The translations under genes were made by a program, and so were the position numbers. Of a stretch of DNA of 64,000 nucleotides, positions 25,614 to 34,616 are shown one piece after another. This DNA comes from CBDFKF01 sp965248765 (lineage in GTDB: Bacteria > Pseudomonadota > Alphaproteobacteria > VGEJ01), in the NCBI GenBank assembly GCA_965248765.1, contig CBDFKF010000004.1, positions 372,001-436,000 on the forward strand. The letters are read 5' to 3'. The notes under the pieces are model-generated. The model made no database searches. It was not told the origin of the DNA and saw nothing but the letters and a program-made list of their open reading frames with translations. Numbering within the stretch: the stretch's first letter is position 1; each line of letters begins with the position of its first letter.

Positions 25614-26076
25614 CTAGAACCAGCTCGTTACCTCTTCAAGCCGCTTGTGCGTGATGGCCGGGACCCGGCAACCGTCGTCAGGATGCCCCACGACGATCAA
25701 CAGATACGGTTTCTCGGTCCGCGGCCGCCCGAGTATCTCATTGAGGAAATTCATCGGGCTCGGCGTGTGCGTGAGGCTCGCGAGCCCCGCGTTGTGGAGC
25801 GCGCACAGCAGGAAACCCGCGGCTAGACACACGCTTTCCGGCACATAGTAGTGCTTCAGCCGGCGACCGTCGGGCAGCCTACCGTGACGGGCGCCAAAGA
25901 CGGCGATGAGCCAGGGTGTCGTTTCCAGAAACGGCTTGTTCCAGTCGGTGCCGAGCGGGGGCCAGCGCCTCGAGCCACTCGCGCGAGGCGCGCTCGCGAT
26001 AGAACGCCCGCTCTTCCTCCTCGGCGGCGACCCGGATCTTTCGCCCGCAACCCGCTTCACGCGCCGGCCGTTTTGG
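25614..26076 (-). pseudogene. nitroreductase-family protein, frameshifted and 5'-truncated
   Basis: The C-terminal part (TDWNKPFLETTPWLIAVFG, ESVCLAAGFLLCALHNAGL, THTPSPMNFLNEILGRP) is a flavin nitroreductase of the iodotyrosine-deiodinase-like group. The preceding part (RKIRVAAEEERAFYRERAS) lies in another frame. The switch falls at a run of five G at 25957-25961, consistent with a one-base insertion. Upstream the frame meets a stop at 26077, so the FMN-binding N-terminus is gone. Confidence 0.7.
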
Positions 26077-26090
26077 CTACGTTGTCGGTC

Positions 26091-26183
26091 CTACTGCGGG
26101 CTGATCGCATTGGTGATCACGTCCTCCATGCTTTTGCTGGACGTTCCGGCGACTTCGGTGACGCCATAGACATGATCGGTCAT
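26091..26183 (-). pseudogene. dodecin-like protein, N-terminal fragment
   Basis: Thirty residues from the ATG at 26183 (after AAGGATG) read MTDHVYGVTEVAGTSSKS and then MEDVITNAI before a stop. This matches the first strand and helix of dodecins, small flavin-storage proteins of about 68 residues. The remaining 40 residues are absent and the nitroreductase remnant follows, so a deletion probably joined two flavin-related genes. Confidence 0.6.
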
Positions 26184-26520
26184 CGCATCATCCTTTGCTG
26201 GATCACGCCCCGATCCGCGGTGAGAGGCCCATATGCGAACCCCACCGCGGATGAGCCCGGGCGGGGTTCTGTGCTGTTTGGCGCATCCTCCCAACAGATC
26301 TGTTGGGGCTTACCGGGTATCCGAGACCCCGGTTATGTCTCGTTGCCTGATTGCCCCCTCAACATGCGAGGAGGCAAACTGACTATCCGGTGGCGTCATG
26401 CAGTTACCTGCCTCCCTGCTGATGGCCGCATCATCCATGCGACATGAAAATTCGCGCCCGCCTGGACCCTAATTCCAGACTTATCGCCATGTACTCAACG
26501 GCGAGTGCAGGTCGGCGAAT
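26184..26520. other. non-coding stretch with a 16-bp palindrome
   Basis: No credible gene is visible. The stretch contains the perfect palindrome CCAACAGATCTGTTGG at 26291-26306, about 110 bp upstream of the dodecin-like start, which could be an old operator. It also separates the dodecin and stress-protein remnants. Confidence 0.4.
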
Positions 26521-27296
26521 TCAACTCAAGACCGGCAACGTCATGTGCTGCAGGAGATGTCGAGTGGCCCCGCCAAATACCATCTCGCTCAGCCGCGAGT
26601 GTCCGTAGGCCCCCATGACCAACAGATCCGATCCCCTCGTCGCGGCCACATTGAGGAGCGCGTCGCCGACATCGACATCGCGCGCCTCACTGCTCTCAGG
26701 CTCGGCCGCGACGCCGTGGTCCTTTAGGTGCGCGCAAAGGTAGGAGCCGGGAATATGATCGAGGAGAAAGGGAGGATCGATGCTGTAGACGACGACCTTG
26801 TCGGCTTTCCTCAGTATCGGCAGCGCATCATGAACGGCCCGAGTGGCCTGCGCGCACCGTTCCATGCCAACAGGATGTTGTCGCCCATGGTCTCGAAGCG
26901 ACCGGCGTACGGTAAGACGATCACCGGCCGGCCGCATGCGATCACCGCGTTCTCGGCGGGATGGCTCGCCATATCGCTTGGCCGAGCCGGTTGCCCGACC
27001 ATGACCATATCGGCGTAACGGGCATAGTGCGAAACCTGGCGAGCGGCATCGCCGTGTTCGTGGTGCCACCGCCAGCGAAGGCGCTTTGTTTCCATGATCT
27101 CTTTGAAGGTGGCCTTGGCCTTGTCGCCGCGCCGTTCGTCAAAGTTCTCGAGAGGAGGAGGCGGACTGCTGGTAAACAAGCCGGCGACCTCCGCCTTGTG
27201 TTGAACGGCAAGGGCGGCGGCCGCGTTGATCGCCGCGGCCATTTGGTCGTCATCGACGACATGGAGAAGAATGGTTGCGATCGACGCCTCAAACAA
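26521..27296 (-). pseudogene. tandem universal stress protein (UspA), frameshifted
   Basis: Two UspA-type domains are encoded. The first runs from MFEASIATILLHVV to DNILLAWNGAR. The second continues in the next frame as ATRAVHDALPILRKA and ends with the ATP-loop motif MGAYGHSRLSEMVFGGATRHLL. The frame change falls at about 26849-26855 (a one-base deletion would explain it). Together they make the usual length of about 270 residues. If the shift is a sequencing error, the gene is normal. Confidence 0.8.
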
Positions 27297-27332
27297 TCCC
27301 CAGCCAGCGATGCCAGGCGACTGTTCTTGTCA

Positions 27333-27764
27333 TCAGGCCGTTGCTATGTAGTCGCGAAGAGCGGTTGCTTCGGTCTCGATCTCGCTGATCCGGTACTTGA
27401 CGATATCGCCCACGGAGATAACGCCAACGGTCTCGTGTTCGATCGCCACCGGCATGTGGCGAATACGCCGCTCGGTCATCAAGGACATGATCTCGTGAAT
27501 GGTGTCTTGTGGATTGCACGTGATGCCCCCCTTGGTCATCACTTCATCCGCCGACATCGACAGGCACTTCGCGCCGTTGGATGCGATACCGCGCACGATA
27601 TCGCGCTCCGAGATGATGCCGATCACATGACCGCTACTGTCTTGAACGAGAGCCGCGCCGATGGCACGGCGTGACAACAGCGCAGCCACATCGTTGACCG
27701 TCTCACGAGGGTCAACGCAGACAACCTCGTGACCCTTCTGCTGGAGAATAGCATCCACGTTCAT
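27333..27764 (-). CDS. tandem CBS-domain protein
   Basis: This 143-residue protein starts at the ATG at 27764 after GGAGGG. Two CBS domains are clear: DVAALLSRRAIGAALV...GIISERDIVRG, and MTERRIRHMPV...GVISVGDIVKY. Such small proteins bind adenine nucleotides and often accompany universal stress proteins, as here 36 bp upstream of the Usp gene in the same direction. The frame is intact. It probably acts as a cytoplasmic energy or redox sensor; the partner is unknown. Confidence 0.88.
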   Translation of the reverse strand: MNVDAILQQKGHEVVCVDPRETVNDVAALLSRRAIGAALVQDSSGHVIGIISERDIVRGIASNGAKCLSMSADEVMTKGGITCNPQDTIHEIMSLMTERRIRHMPVAIEHETVGVISVGDIVKYRISEIETEATALRDYIATA

Positions 27765-28082
27765 GGTGAGCCCTCCATGGCTGAGGCCGAGACCGCGCGC
27801 CTCGGGTGACCGACCATGGCGTTGAGGGCCACCCCTGCGGATTGGCCATTCTCGGGGAAGTGTAGGCTGGCGGGGGCGTGATGTCGACGCCGGGACCTGC
27901 CCCGATGCTCGCCTCCCTCCGCTCCCATCTCGGGCCGGAGAAGGGCGCAGCCACTTAGCGACGGCCACTTTCAGGCGCAGCGGTTATGGTTGCGGCCAAC
28001 GTGACGCCCGTCATATCGCCGGACCGAGCAGTCGGTGTACCTCTGTGGTCGGCTCGGGAGCGCCGTCGGAACGGGAAGCGCG
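27765..28082. other. intergenic region between divergent CBS and sulfotransferase genes
   Basis: This stretch of 318 bp carries no convincing gene. It presumably holds divergent promoters. Apart from GGAACGGGAAG just before the sulfotransferase start, I see no clear signal. Confidence 0.4.
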
Positions 28083-29015
28083 ATGGAAAACGGTCCGCAG
28101 TTCCTAGTAATCGGCGCCGCCAAGTCCGGAACGACCTCGCTCTACCATTGGCTGCGCGAGCACCCTGAGATTTTTGTGCCGCGTCTGAAAGAACCCCACT
28201 TCTTCAGCCACGGCCGCGGCATATCACGCTACTCCGGTCCCGGAGATGCCGTCTTGACACGGAATTCGGTACGAACCCTCGCGGCCTACGGCAAGCTGTT
28301 CTCCTCGCGCGAGAACGGGAAGATTGCGGGCGAGATGTCGACGGGTTACCTATTTGGCGAAGCGGCACCGCGTCTAATACGCGAGCACCTGCCGAGCGCG
28401 AAGCTCGTCGCCATCCTCCGCCATCCGGTGGATCGTGCCTACTCACAATACCGAATGATGCGGCGGTTCCGGCACGAGCCGACCGCGGACTTCCTCACCG
28501 CCTGGCGCGATGACGAGCGCCGCCGCGCTGCCGGTTGGTACGTCTGTTGCTATAAGTCCAAAAGCCTCTACTTCAAGCAGCTCGCGCGCTACCACGCATT
28601 GTTCCCGGCGACGCAGATCCGGGTCTATCTATTCGACGACCTCGTCAACGATCCCGCCGCCCTGCTACGCGATCTATTCACCTATCTGGACGTCGAGCCG
28701 TCTTTTGTCCCTGACTTGACCCGGCGGTACAACGAAGGTGGCGAACTGGCCTATCCGCCCTGCGGCTCGCTTGGGGCCGGACACGAGCGTTCCGGTCCCG
28801 GATCATGCCCTTCCTTCCGCTGGCGCTCCGCGGCAGACTCGTTCAAATCATTCGACGACGTTCTGTCACGCTTGACCGCGCCGCGAAACTACCTGCCGAC
28901 CTTCGCGCGACGCTCACTCTCGAGATGCGGGACGACATTACACAGGCTACAGGACCTGATCGACCGCGACCTTGGCCAATGGTTCAACGACACGAGTATT
29001 GCCCAGGCCGCGTGA
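28083..29015 (+). CDS. PAPS-dependent sulfotransferase
   Basis: This 310-residue protein has the 5'-phosphosulfate loop GAAKSGTTSLYHWL near residues 11-24 and the 3'-phosphate motif LRHPVDRAYSQYR near residues 115-127. It would move sulfate from PAPS to a carbohydrate or other hydroxyl acceptor. The segment at about 28760-28940 does not look like the family in this frame, whereas another frame there gives LRATLTLEMRDDITQ, which fits just before the final LQDLIDRDLGQWF. This suggests two compensating frameshifts inside an otherwise complete gene. The start follows GGAACGGGAAG. IS copy 2 lies 65 bp downstream. Confidence 0.8.
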   Translation: MENGPQFLVIGAAKSGTTSLYHWLREHPEIFVPRLKEPHFFSHGRGISRYSGPGDAVLTRNSVRTLAAYGKLFSSRENGKIAGEMSTGYLFGEAAPRLIREHLPSAKLVAILRHPVDRAYSQYRMMRRFRHEPTADFLTAWRDDERRRAAGWYVCCYKSKSLYFKQLARYHALFPATQIRVYLFDDLVNDPAALLRDLFTYLDVEPSFVPDLTRRYNEGGELAYPPCGSLGAGHERSGPGSCPSFRWRSAADSFKSFDDVLSRLTAPRNYLPTFARRSLSRCGTTLHRLQDLIDRDLGQWFNDTSIAQAA

Positions 29016-29036
29016 CCAGCCACCACCGGATCGAGC

Positions 29037-29079
29037 TTAGGCCACCGCGGCCCCTTCGGCAATGGCGCGTTCGGTATCG
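29037..29079 (-). pseudogene. displaced 3' end of the OsmC gene, cut off by IS copy 2
   Basis: Removing IS copy 2 and one 17-bp duplication joins this piece to the OsmC gene at 30494 and restores the ending ERAIAEGAAVA followed by a stop at 29037-29039. The piece is therefore the original OsmC 3' end, now 1.4 kb away. Confidence 0.8.
29063..29079. repeat. target-site duplication, left of IS copy 2
   Basis: TGGCGCGTTCGGTATCG, identical to 30477-30493. Confidence 0.9.
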
Positions 29080-29162
29080 TGTCACTAACACACGATATGT
29101 CCGGTTTATGTACCAGACGATCTGTCCGGATTTAGAAGCTCTCCAGGCTATGGAGGGTTTGG

Positions 29163-30338
29163 ATGCGCCGGACAGAGCAGTTGCAGGGACTGAGATTGAT
29201 GAAGTTCGAGGAGGTTTACGGCCGCACCCATCGGGGTTGCTTGAGCCAAGCCGAGGCGGCGGAGGTTCTCGGCGTTTCAGAGCGCACCTTCCGGCGCTGG
29301 CGCGACCGCTATGAGGCGGACGGCGCGGAAGGGCTCTACGATCGCCGTCTGGGCCGGGTCTCGGCGCGGCGCGCGGCGGTCGACGAGGTGACGGCGCTGT
29401 TGGCGCTGTTCGACACCCGCTACTGGGACTTCACCGCCAGGCACTTCCACGAGAAGCTGGTCGCGGACTATGCCTTCAAGCGCAGCTACAACTGGGTGCG
29501 GCTGAGCTTGCAGGCCCATGGGCGAAGACGGGCGGCGCCCAGGCGCGGGGCGCACCGGCGCAAGCGGCCGCGCCGCGCGCTGCCCGGCATGATGCTGCAT
29601 CAAGACGGCTCAAGCCACGCGTGGGTCCCCGATCAGTGGTGGGACCTGATCGTCACCATGGACGACACCACCAGTGAGATCTACTCGGCCTTCTTCGTCG
29701 CCGAAGAGGGCACGATGTCGAGCTTTCAGGGGGTGTCCGAGGCGATCCGGGCCAAGGGGCTGTTCTGCTCGCTCTATGCCGACCGCGCCGGCCACTACTG
29801 GCACACCCCTGAGGCCGGCGGCACGGTCGACAAGGACAATCCGACCCAGTTCGGCCGCGCCCTGGCCCAGCTCGGCATCGAGCTGATCCCGGCCTACTCG
29901 CCCGAGGCAAGGGGGCGCTCGGAACGCATGTTCGCCACCCTGCAGAAGCGCCTGCCCCAGGAGCTCAGGCTCGCCGGCATCACCGACATGGCCCAGGCCA
30001 ACCGCTTCCTCAAGGAGCTCTACCTGCCAGGCCACAACGCCCGCTTCGCGGTGCCGCCGGAAGCCGAGGGCACCGCCTTCGTGCCCTTCGCCGGTACCCT
30101 CGACGACATCCTCTGCGTGCAGCAGGAGCGCACCGTCTCCAACGACAACACCGTGCGCTACAAACGCCTGGTGCTGGCGATCCCGCCCGACCGCCATCGC
30201 CGCCACTACGTCAAGGCAAGGGTCCGGGTCCACGAATACCCCGACCGCACCCTCGCCGTCTTCCATGGGCCGCGCTGCCTGGCCCGATACCAGGCCGACG
30301 GATCGCCCATCAACACAAGCCACAGACAGGCCGCGTGA
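29163..30338 (+). CDS. ISNCY-family (IS1202-like) transposase, copy 2
   Basis: This 391-residue protein is identical to the copy 1 transposase. It has the helix-turn-helix SQAEAAEVLGVSERTF, the basic linker, and DDE candidates in HQDGSSH, LYADRAGH and SPEARGRSE. The GAGGG just before the ATG can serve as ribosome site. Together with the exact target duplication, the identity indicates a recent insertion. Confidence 0.92.
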   Translation: MRRTEQLQGLRLMKFEEVYGRTHRGCLSQAEAAEVLGVSERTFRRWRDRYEADGAEGLYDRRLGRVSARRAAVDEVTALLALFDTRYWDFTARHFHEKLVADYAFKRSYNWVRLSLQAHGRRRAAPRRGAHRRKRPRRALPGMMLHQDGSSHAWVPDQWWDLIVTMDDTTSEIYSAFFVAEEGTMSSFQGVSEAIRAKGLFCSLYADRAGHYWHTPEAGGTVDKDNPTQFGRALAQLGIELIPAYSPEARGRSERMFATLQKRLPQELRLAGITDMAQANRFLKELYLPGHNARFAVPPEAEGTAFVPFAGTLDDILCVQQERTVSNDNTVRYKRLVLAIPPDRHRRHYVKARVRVHEYPDRTLAVFHGPRCLARYQADGSPINTSHRQAA

Positions 30339-30355
30339 TCCGCTTCGACGCGACC

Positions 30356-30408
30356 GGCCAGTGGATAAGGGGACGGCCGCTCCGCGCCCGACCCCTTATC
30401 CACTGGCC
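30356..30408. terminator. 17-bp perfect hairpin inside IS copy 2
   Basis: GGCCAGTGGATAAGGGG (30356-30372) and CCCCTTATCCACTGGCC (30392-30408), with a 19-nt loop, lie 18 bp after the transposase stop codon. It is the same structure as in copies 1 and 3. Confidence 0.5.
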
Positions 30409-30459
30409 CAACAACCACAACTGAAGCGGTCAATTCATATGGTACATAAACCGGTCAAT

Positions 30460-30912
30460 TCAGTTTGTTCTCGACATGGCGCGTTCGGTATCGTCGACGA
30501 TCTCGATCTTGACGTCCGAGCGGAACGTGTTGGTCACGGTGCACAGGCGCTTGGCCAACGCGATCAAGCGCGTGCGCTCGGCCTTGTCGGTGAGGCCGGG
30601 CGCGCGTATCGAGACCCGGAATATGGCGAACCGGGCCGGCGTGCCAGCCGTCTTCTGCGCTTGGGCCGTGACGGAGATATCGCCGGCATCGATGCCGTCG
30701 TGCTCGGTGATCTGATCGAGGGTGATGGCGAGGCACGCCGCGACCGCACCCGAGATTAGCTCCACCACCGCCATCCCGGAATCGTTCGACTCGCGCGTGC
30801 CGACGACCTCGACGCCATGGTCGTTGATGACGCGGTAGTCGATGGCGGTGCGCCGCCCCACCCGCACAGGAGGGAACGATTCGCCGAGCTCCGTAGAATC
30901 CTGCTCCGTCAT
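30460..30912 (-). CDS. OsmC-like protein with an IS-derived C-terminus
   Basis: This 150-residue OsmC/Ohr-family protein would reduce organic peroxides through two cysteines, here in SGAVAACLAITLD (about residue 60) and AKRLCTVTNTF (about residue 124). The natural ending ERAIAEGAAVA was replaced by ERAMSRTN when IS copy 2 inserted; the last residues and stop lie inside the IS. Both cysteines remain, so activity may be kept. The start at 30912 follows an AGGAGAGGTGG stretch. A second OsmC-family gene lies at 40303. Confidence 0.85.
   Translation of the reverse strand: MTEQDSTELGESFPPVRVGRRTAIDYRVINDHGVEVVGTRESNDSGMAVVELISGAVAACLAITLDQITEHDGIDAGDISVTAQAQKTAGTPARFAIFRVSIRAPGLTDKAERTRLIALAKRLCTVTNTFRSDVKIEIVDDTERAMSRTN
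30477..30493. repeat. target-site duplication, right of IS copy 2
   Basis: TGGCGCGTTCGGTATCG, identical to 29063-29079. Confidence 0.9.
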
Positions 30913-31099
30913 GGTCCACCTCTCCTACCAGCCGCGCGCTGCAGAATCATCCACCGCGCGCCAGCGAATCGCAAATGCTGGGGTAAGCAGCTCAACGACT
31001 ACCCTTGCCGCAGGATGAGTCCGCCGTCAGTTCGGCCATCCCTGTGGTTCCGGCGTTTAGAGGCTATCGAGGCGCCGCTCAAGGCCGATGCGCTCTGGT

Positions 31100-32182
31100 T
31101 CACCGCCGTACGCCAATAAGGGGCACGGCAGGCCACGATAGGTCGTTGCCGCCGGACCGCCGGCCCGAAATTGCGCTCAACAGCGTCCCCCACTCAATGA
31201 AGGATTCCACATCCATCGGCATTTCCCAGCCCCCGCTCGGGCCCCGCCGCCTTAACTCCGTCATGGTCCCGAGATAGGTGTCGCGCCCCTCCTCTACACG
31301 CCCCATCTGCAACAGGTTGAACGCGACGTGCAGGCGGGCTTCAAGATAGGCGAAAAGATGGCGGTAGCCCCGCTCCGCCACAGCGGCCCGGTAGTCCGCG
31401 ATCCGCTCCTCGTAGTACGCCGGATAGGCGCGGCAGGCCGGCCGATAGCGCTGCGCGCGCTACTCGTAGACAATCGGGAACCATGGGCCGCACGCACCAC
31501 AGCCATGGAAGAAATTGCTCCATCGATCGTCGGAGCCGATCAGCTCCAACGTCCCGTCGCCGTCGAGATCGATGACGTGCGTCAGACGCACATCGAGCGT
31601 CGGGACTACTCTGACCGAGTGACGGGCGAGGCGGAACACCTCCATGCCATAGCCGAAGAACCCGGTGCCGCCCAACCCGTAAGCCAGCACCAATAAAGGA
31701 ATATCGTCGCCATCGATGTCGTGGCCGCTCGGTTCGACGATGCTGACGTACCCGTCTTCGAGACTCCGTCGATACGTCAGCTGCACGTTGGCTTCTGAGT
31801 TGGCTTCTGATATGACGTTCACCTCGTACAGCACGAAGTTGTCCAGCCGGTACGACGATCTCCATTGGTACCAGACCAGAGCGAGGAACTTCGGCTCACC
31901 ATCGCGCTTGAGCAACAACCACTGACGCAACCGGTAGCTTGGCCGGTTCGCCTTCAGCCGATCGAGAACGCGCGGCACCCACGCCGGCGCGTCAGCAGCC
32001 GAATAGGCGAGTTCGCGTGGCGACATCGTATCCGGATCCACATCCGGCGCATCCGGATACGCCAGGTATTGGGGCGAGTACCGCTCAGGTTCCTCAGCGG
32101 TTGCCGCGCTCCAATCGCCAACCGTCATCACCAGGACGATGAGCCACCAGCACGAGCGTCTACGCCGCCACACCACGCTCAT
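31100..32182 (-). pseudogene. secreted FG-GAP/VCBS-like protein with an in-frame stop
   Basis: The frame from the ATG at 32182 encodes a signal peptide (RRRRSCWWLIVLVMTVG, cleavage near TAEEP) and a repeat-like domain with Asp-rich loops, DIDGDDIPLLVLAYG and VIDLDGDGTLELIGSDD, typical of calcium-binding FG-GAP repeats. A TAG at 31460-31462 follows IVYE, then the same frame continues for about 120 residues (RAQRYRPACRAYPAYYEERI and onward) to 31100. The repeated pattern suggests an original Trp codon (TGG to TAG). It lies 4 bp after the GST gene, apparently in one operon. Confidence 0.7.
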
Positions 32183-32186
32183 CGCC

Positions 32187-32915
32187 TCATCGACCGGCCG
32201 AGCCGGCGATCGCGGCCGATAGATCGAGCGCCCGCAACGCACCGACCGCCTCGCCCTCGTCCGGTCGGCCGGTGTACGCCTGTGGCCGGTTGGTGCCTGG
32301 CCCCATGGCGGGATGGTGGGCCAGCGCCTCGCGGTGGGCATGGAGGCCCGGCAGGCGCGCGACCAGCGCCTCCCGCCCTTCGTTATTCAGCACGTAGCGC
32401 ACCACATCGAGCGCTTCGTAGAGAAAGAAGTCGGCAATCGTCGGCGACTTGCCACCGAAGTACCCCGCGGCCTCCCCGCCGATGACACGATCCAACGCCG
32501 CGAGCTTCGCCAGCAGCAGCGGCAAGCGCCCTCGGAGAGCATCCTGCGGGTCCACGCCCGGAACAAGGACGTCGCTCCAGATCAGCTCGCCCATCGGCAG
32601 GAAAATGTCGGTGTAGGCCGCCGAACACACGCCCTCCAAGAGAGCGATCCGTCCCGCATCGAGCCTCTTGTCGTGACCGAGCTTGCTGAAGAGGAACGAG
32701 GCGATGGGCAGCGTTTCCGCCACCATGACCGATCCCCAGGTGAGCGTTGGCAGGGCGTCGAATGGCCCTGCAAAGTCCCGCTCGAGCTTGTGGCTAGGCC
32801 AGTCCTGCGGCCGCACCCTCAGGTCGTGGAAAGCGACGCCCGCGGCCCGCAATGCCCCGCGCAGCGGCTCGGCGCGACCGCGCACCGGGAAGTAACGCAG
32901 CGTGATGGCAGGCAT
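32187..32915 (-). CDS. glutathione S-transferase family protein
   Basis: This protein of about 242 residues has an N-terminal thioredoxin-like domain (ITLRYFPVRGRAEPLRGAL, with the usual Tyr-Phe start and FDALPTLTWG holding the cis-Pro) and an all-helical C-terminal domain (SPTIADFFLYEALD). This layout matches eukaryote-like sigma/alpha GSTs. The start is the ATG at 32915; a GTG 15 bases upstream is possible. It lies just before the broken secreted-protein gene and is divergent from the carboxyltransferase at 33029. Confidence 0.85.
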   Translation of the reverse strand: MPAITLRYFPVRGRAEPLRGALRAAGVAFHDLRVRPQDWPSHKLERDFAGPFDALPTLTWGSVMVAETLPIASFLFSKLGHDKRLDAGRIALLEGVCSAAYTDIFLPMGELIWSDVLVPGVDPQDALRGRLPLLLAKLAALDRVIGGEAAGYFGGKSPTIADFFLYEALDVVRYVLNNEGREALVARLPGLHAHREALAHHPAMGPGTNRPQAYTGRPDEGEAVGALRALDLSAAIAGSAGR

Positions 32916-33028
32916 GCCTCGTTCTAACACTTTTCGTTTGCTTAACGAGGTTTGAGAAAGGCCGACGAGAACGCTACGCTCGCGCCCAGCTCGGCGACCG
33001 CCTGGCTGGAACTTGGGGGAAGCACGCG

Positions 33029-34603
33029 ATGCCGCGCGAGCTCGGGATCATCGAAGAGACCATGCGCGATGGGCAGCTCTCGCTGTGGGCGACTCGCATG
33101 AGCACCGAGGACATGCTCTCGATCGCCCGAGTGGTCGGTAGGGCCGGCTTCATCCGCGCCTGCACCTCCAGCGGCGCCGGCTTCGACACCGCCGTCAAGT
33201 TCCTGCGCGAGAATCCGTGGGAGCGTTGCCGCCTGGTCAAGGCGGAGATGCCGAACACACCGTTGATGATACTCGTGCGAGGGCGGAACCTGTTTGGCTG
33301 GCGCCAGTTCCCCGACGACGTCGTCGATCTCCTCATGAAGTGCGTGGCCGAGGTCGGCTTCGAGTGGATCCTGCAGATCGACGGCCTCAACGATTTCTCC
33401 AACGTCGCCTACCATATTGCGAGCGCCCACCGCCACGGGCTCAAGGTCGACGCGGCGCTCTGCTACACCATCAGCCCGGTTCATCCCGACGAGTTGTTCC
33501 TGGCCAAAACACGCGAGCTGGTGGAGTTCGGTGCCGATGCCGTCACCTTTTATGACGCGAGCGGCCTCCTCGCGCCCGAGCGCGCCGCCGCGCTGATCCC
33601 CGAAATGAAGCGGATCACCGGCAATGATGTGCCGCTCCAGCTCAACATCCACGATTCCACTGGCCTGGCCCTGGCGTGCTGTCGCGAAGGCATCCGCCTC
33701 GGCATCGATGCCATCTGCACCTCGAGCGATGCGCTGGCCCGCGGCGCTTCGATCCCCGCCACCGCCGATGCGCTCGCCACCGCGCGCGAGCTGGGGGTGT
33801 CGACCGCCGTCGATGAGGCGCTGGTGCCCATCATCGACGACTATTTCCATTGGATCGCCGCACGCCACGGCCACGCTGTGCCGGGGACGGTGACGTTCGA
33901 GCGCGAGGCCTACGAGCGCTACATCGGCCACCAGGTTCCCGGCGGTATGATGTCCAACTTCGAACGCCAGCTCAGCGAGGCCGGGATCATCGAGCGCATG
34001 CCCCTGATCCTGGACGAGGTCGCGCGGGTGCGGGCCGAAATGGGCTACCCGCTGATGATTACGCCGTACTCGCAGATGGTCGGGGTCCAGGCAGTCCTCA
34101 ACGTCATGAGCGGCGAGCGCTACGCCAGCGTGCCGAGCGAGCTCCCGCGCTACGCCTGCGGCTACTACGGCGAGGTGCCGGGCGAGGTCGACCCGGAGAT
34201 CTATACCCGCATCGTGCCTGATGAGCCCACGGGGCATCCTGATTTCACCGCGCCCGATCCTGAGCTCGCGCGGCTCCGCGCGGCGCATCCGGAGCTCTCC
34301 GATCAGGACCTGTTGCTCCGCCTCTTCTTTGGCGAGAGCACGATGGACACCTACGAGAGCGAGCCGCGCGATCCCGATCCGGCGCTGATCGCCAAGTCAC
34401 CACTCACCGAGCTCGTGAAGGAAGTCTTGGTGCGGCGCGGCGATACCCGGCAGTTCACGCTACGCACCAACGGCGCGCCCGAAGAGGGCCGCGCGCTCAA
34501 CTACGCCGACGTTACGTCAACGGCCGCCTACCTCGACGCGGCCCCTGAGGCGGCGGCGCTCGAGGTCATCCACGGCGGCCTCGAGCTTTCGGTAGCGCGC
34601 TAG
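33029..34603 (+). CDS. carboxyltransferase-domain protein (PycB/OadA/5S-like) with an altered metal site
   Basis: This 524-residue protein is a TIM-barrel carboxyltransferase of the HMGL-like superfamily. ETMRDGQLSLWATRM near residues 10-24 and QVPGGMMSNF near residue 305 are family hallmarks. The metal site is unusual: D14 and H208 are present, but the carbamylated Lys is Y175 (FYDASGLL) and the first His is N206 (LNIHDSTG). Spacing between these positions (161 and 31 residues) equals that of transcarboxylase 5S as I recall it, so the alignment is firm. It is followed 13 bp later by a BCCP gene. The reaction could be biotin-linked without the usual metal, or something else. Confidence 0.85.
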   Translation: MPRELGIIEETMRDGQLSLWATRMSTEDMLSIARVVGRAGFIRACTSSGAGFDTAVKFLRENPWERCRLVKAEMPNTPLMILVRGRNLFGWRQFPDDVVDLLMKCVAEVGFEWILQIDGLNDFSNVAYHIASAHRHGLKVDAALCYTISPVHPDELFLAKTRELVEFGADAVTFYDASGLLAPERAAALIPEMKRITGNDVPLQLNIHDSTGLALACCREGIRLGIDAICTSSDALARGASIPATADALATARELGVSTAVDEALVPIIDDYFHWIAARHGHAVPGTVTFEREAYERYIGHQVPGGMMSNFERQLSEAGIIERMPLILDEVARVRAEMGYPLMITPYSQMVGVQAVLNVMSGERYASVPSELPRYACGYYGEVPGEVDPEIYTRIVPDEPTGHPDFTAPDPELARLRAAHPELSDQDLLLRLFFGESTMDTYESEPRDPDPALIAKSPLTELVKEVLVRRGDTRQFTLRTNGAPEEGRALNYADVTSTAAYLDAAPEAAALEVIHGGLELSVAR

Positions 34604-34616
34604 CAGACAAACCCGC

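Larger units (their letters stand above)
29080..30476 (+). mobile_element. ISNCY/IS1202-like insertion sequence, copy 2 (1397 bp)
   Basis: This full element starts TGTCACTAAC and ends with GAACA-type complement TTCTCGACA. It is flanked by an exact 17-bp duplication and carries an intact transposase. The left and right ends share CCGGTTTATGTACCA in inverted orientation. It inserted into the last codons of an OsmC gene on the opposite strand. It is the best reference copy for the element's boundaries. Confidence 0.92.

Noticed and set aside
373..30476. Composite transposon formed by IS copies 1 and 2
   Set aside because: Each copy has its own, different 17-bp target duplication, so they inserted independently.
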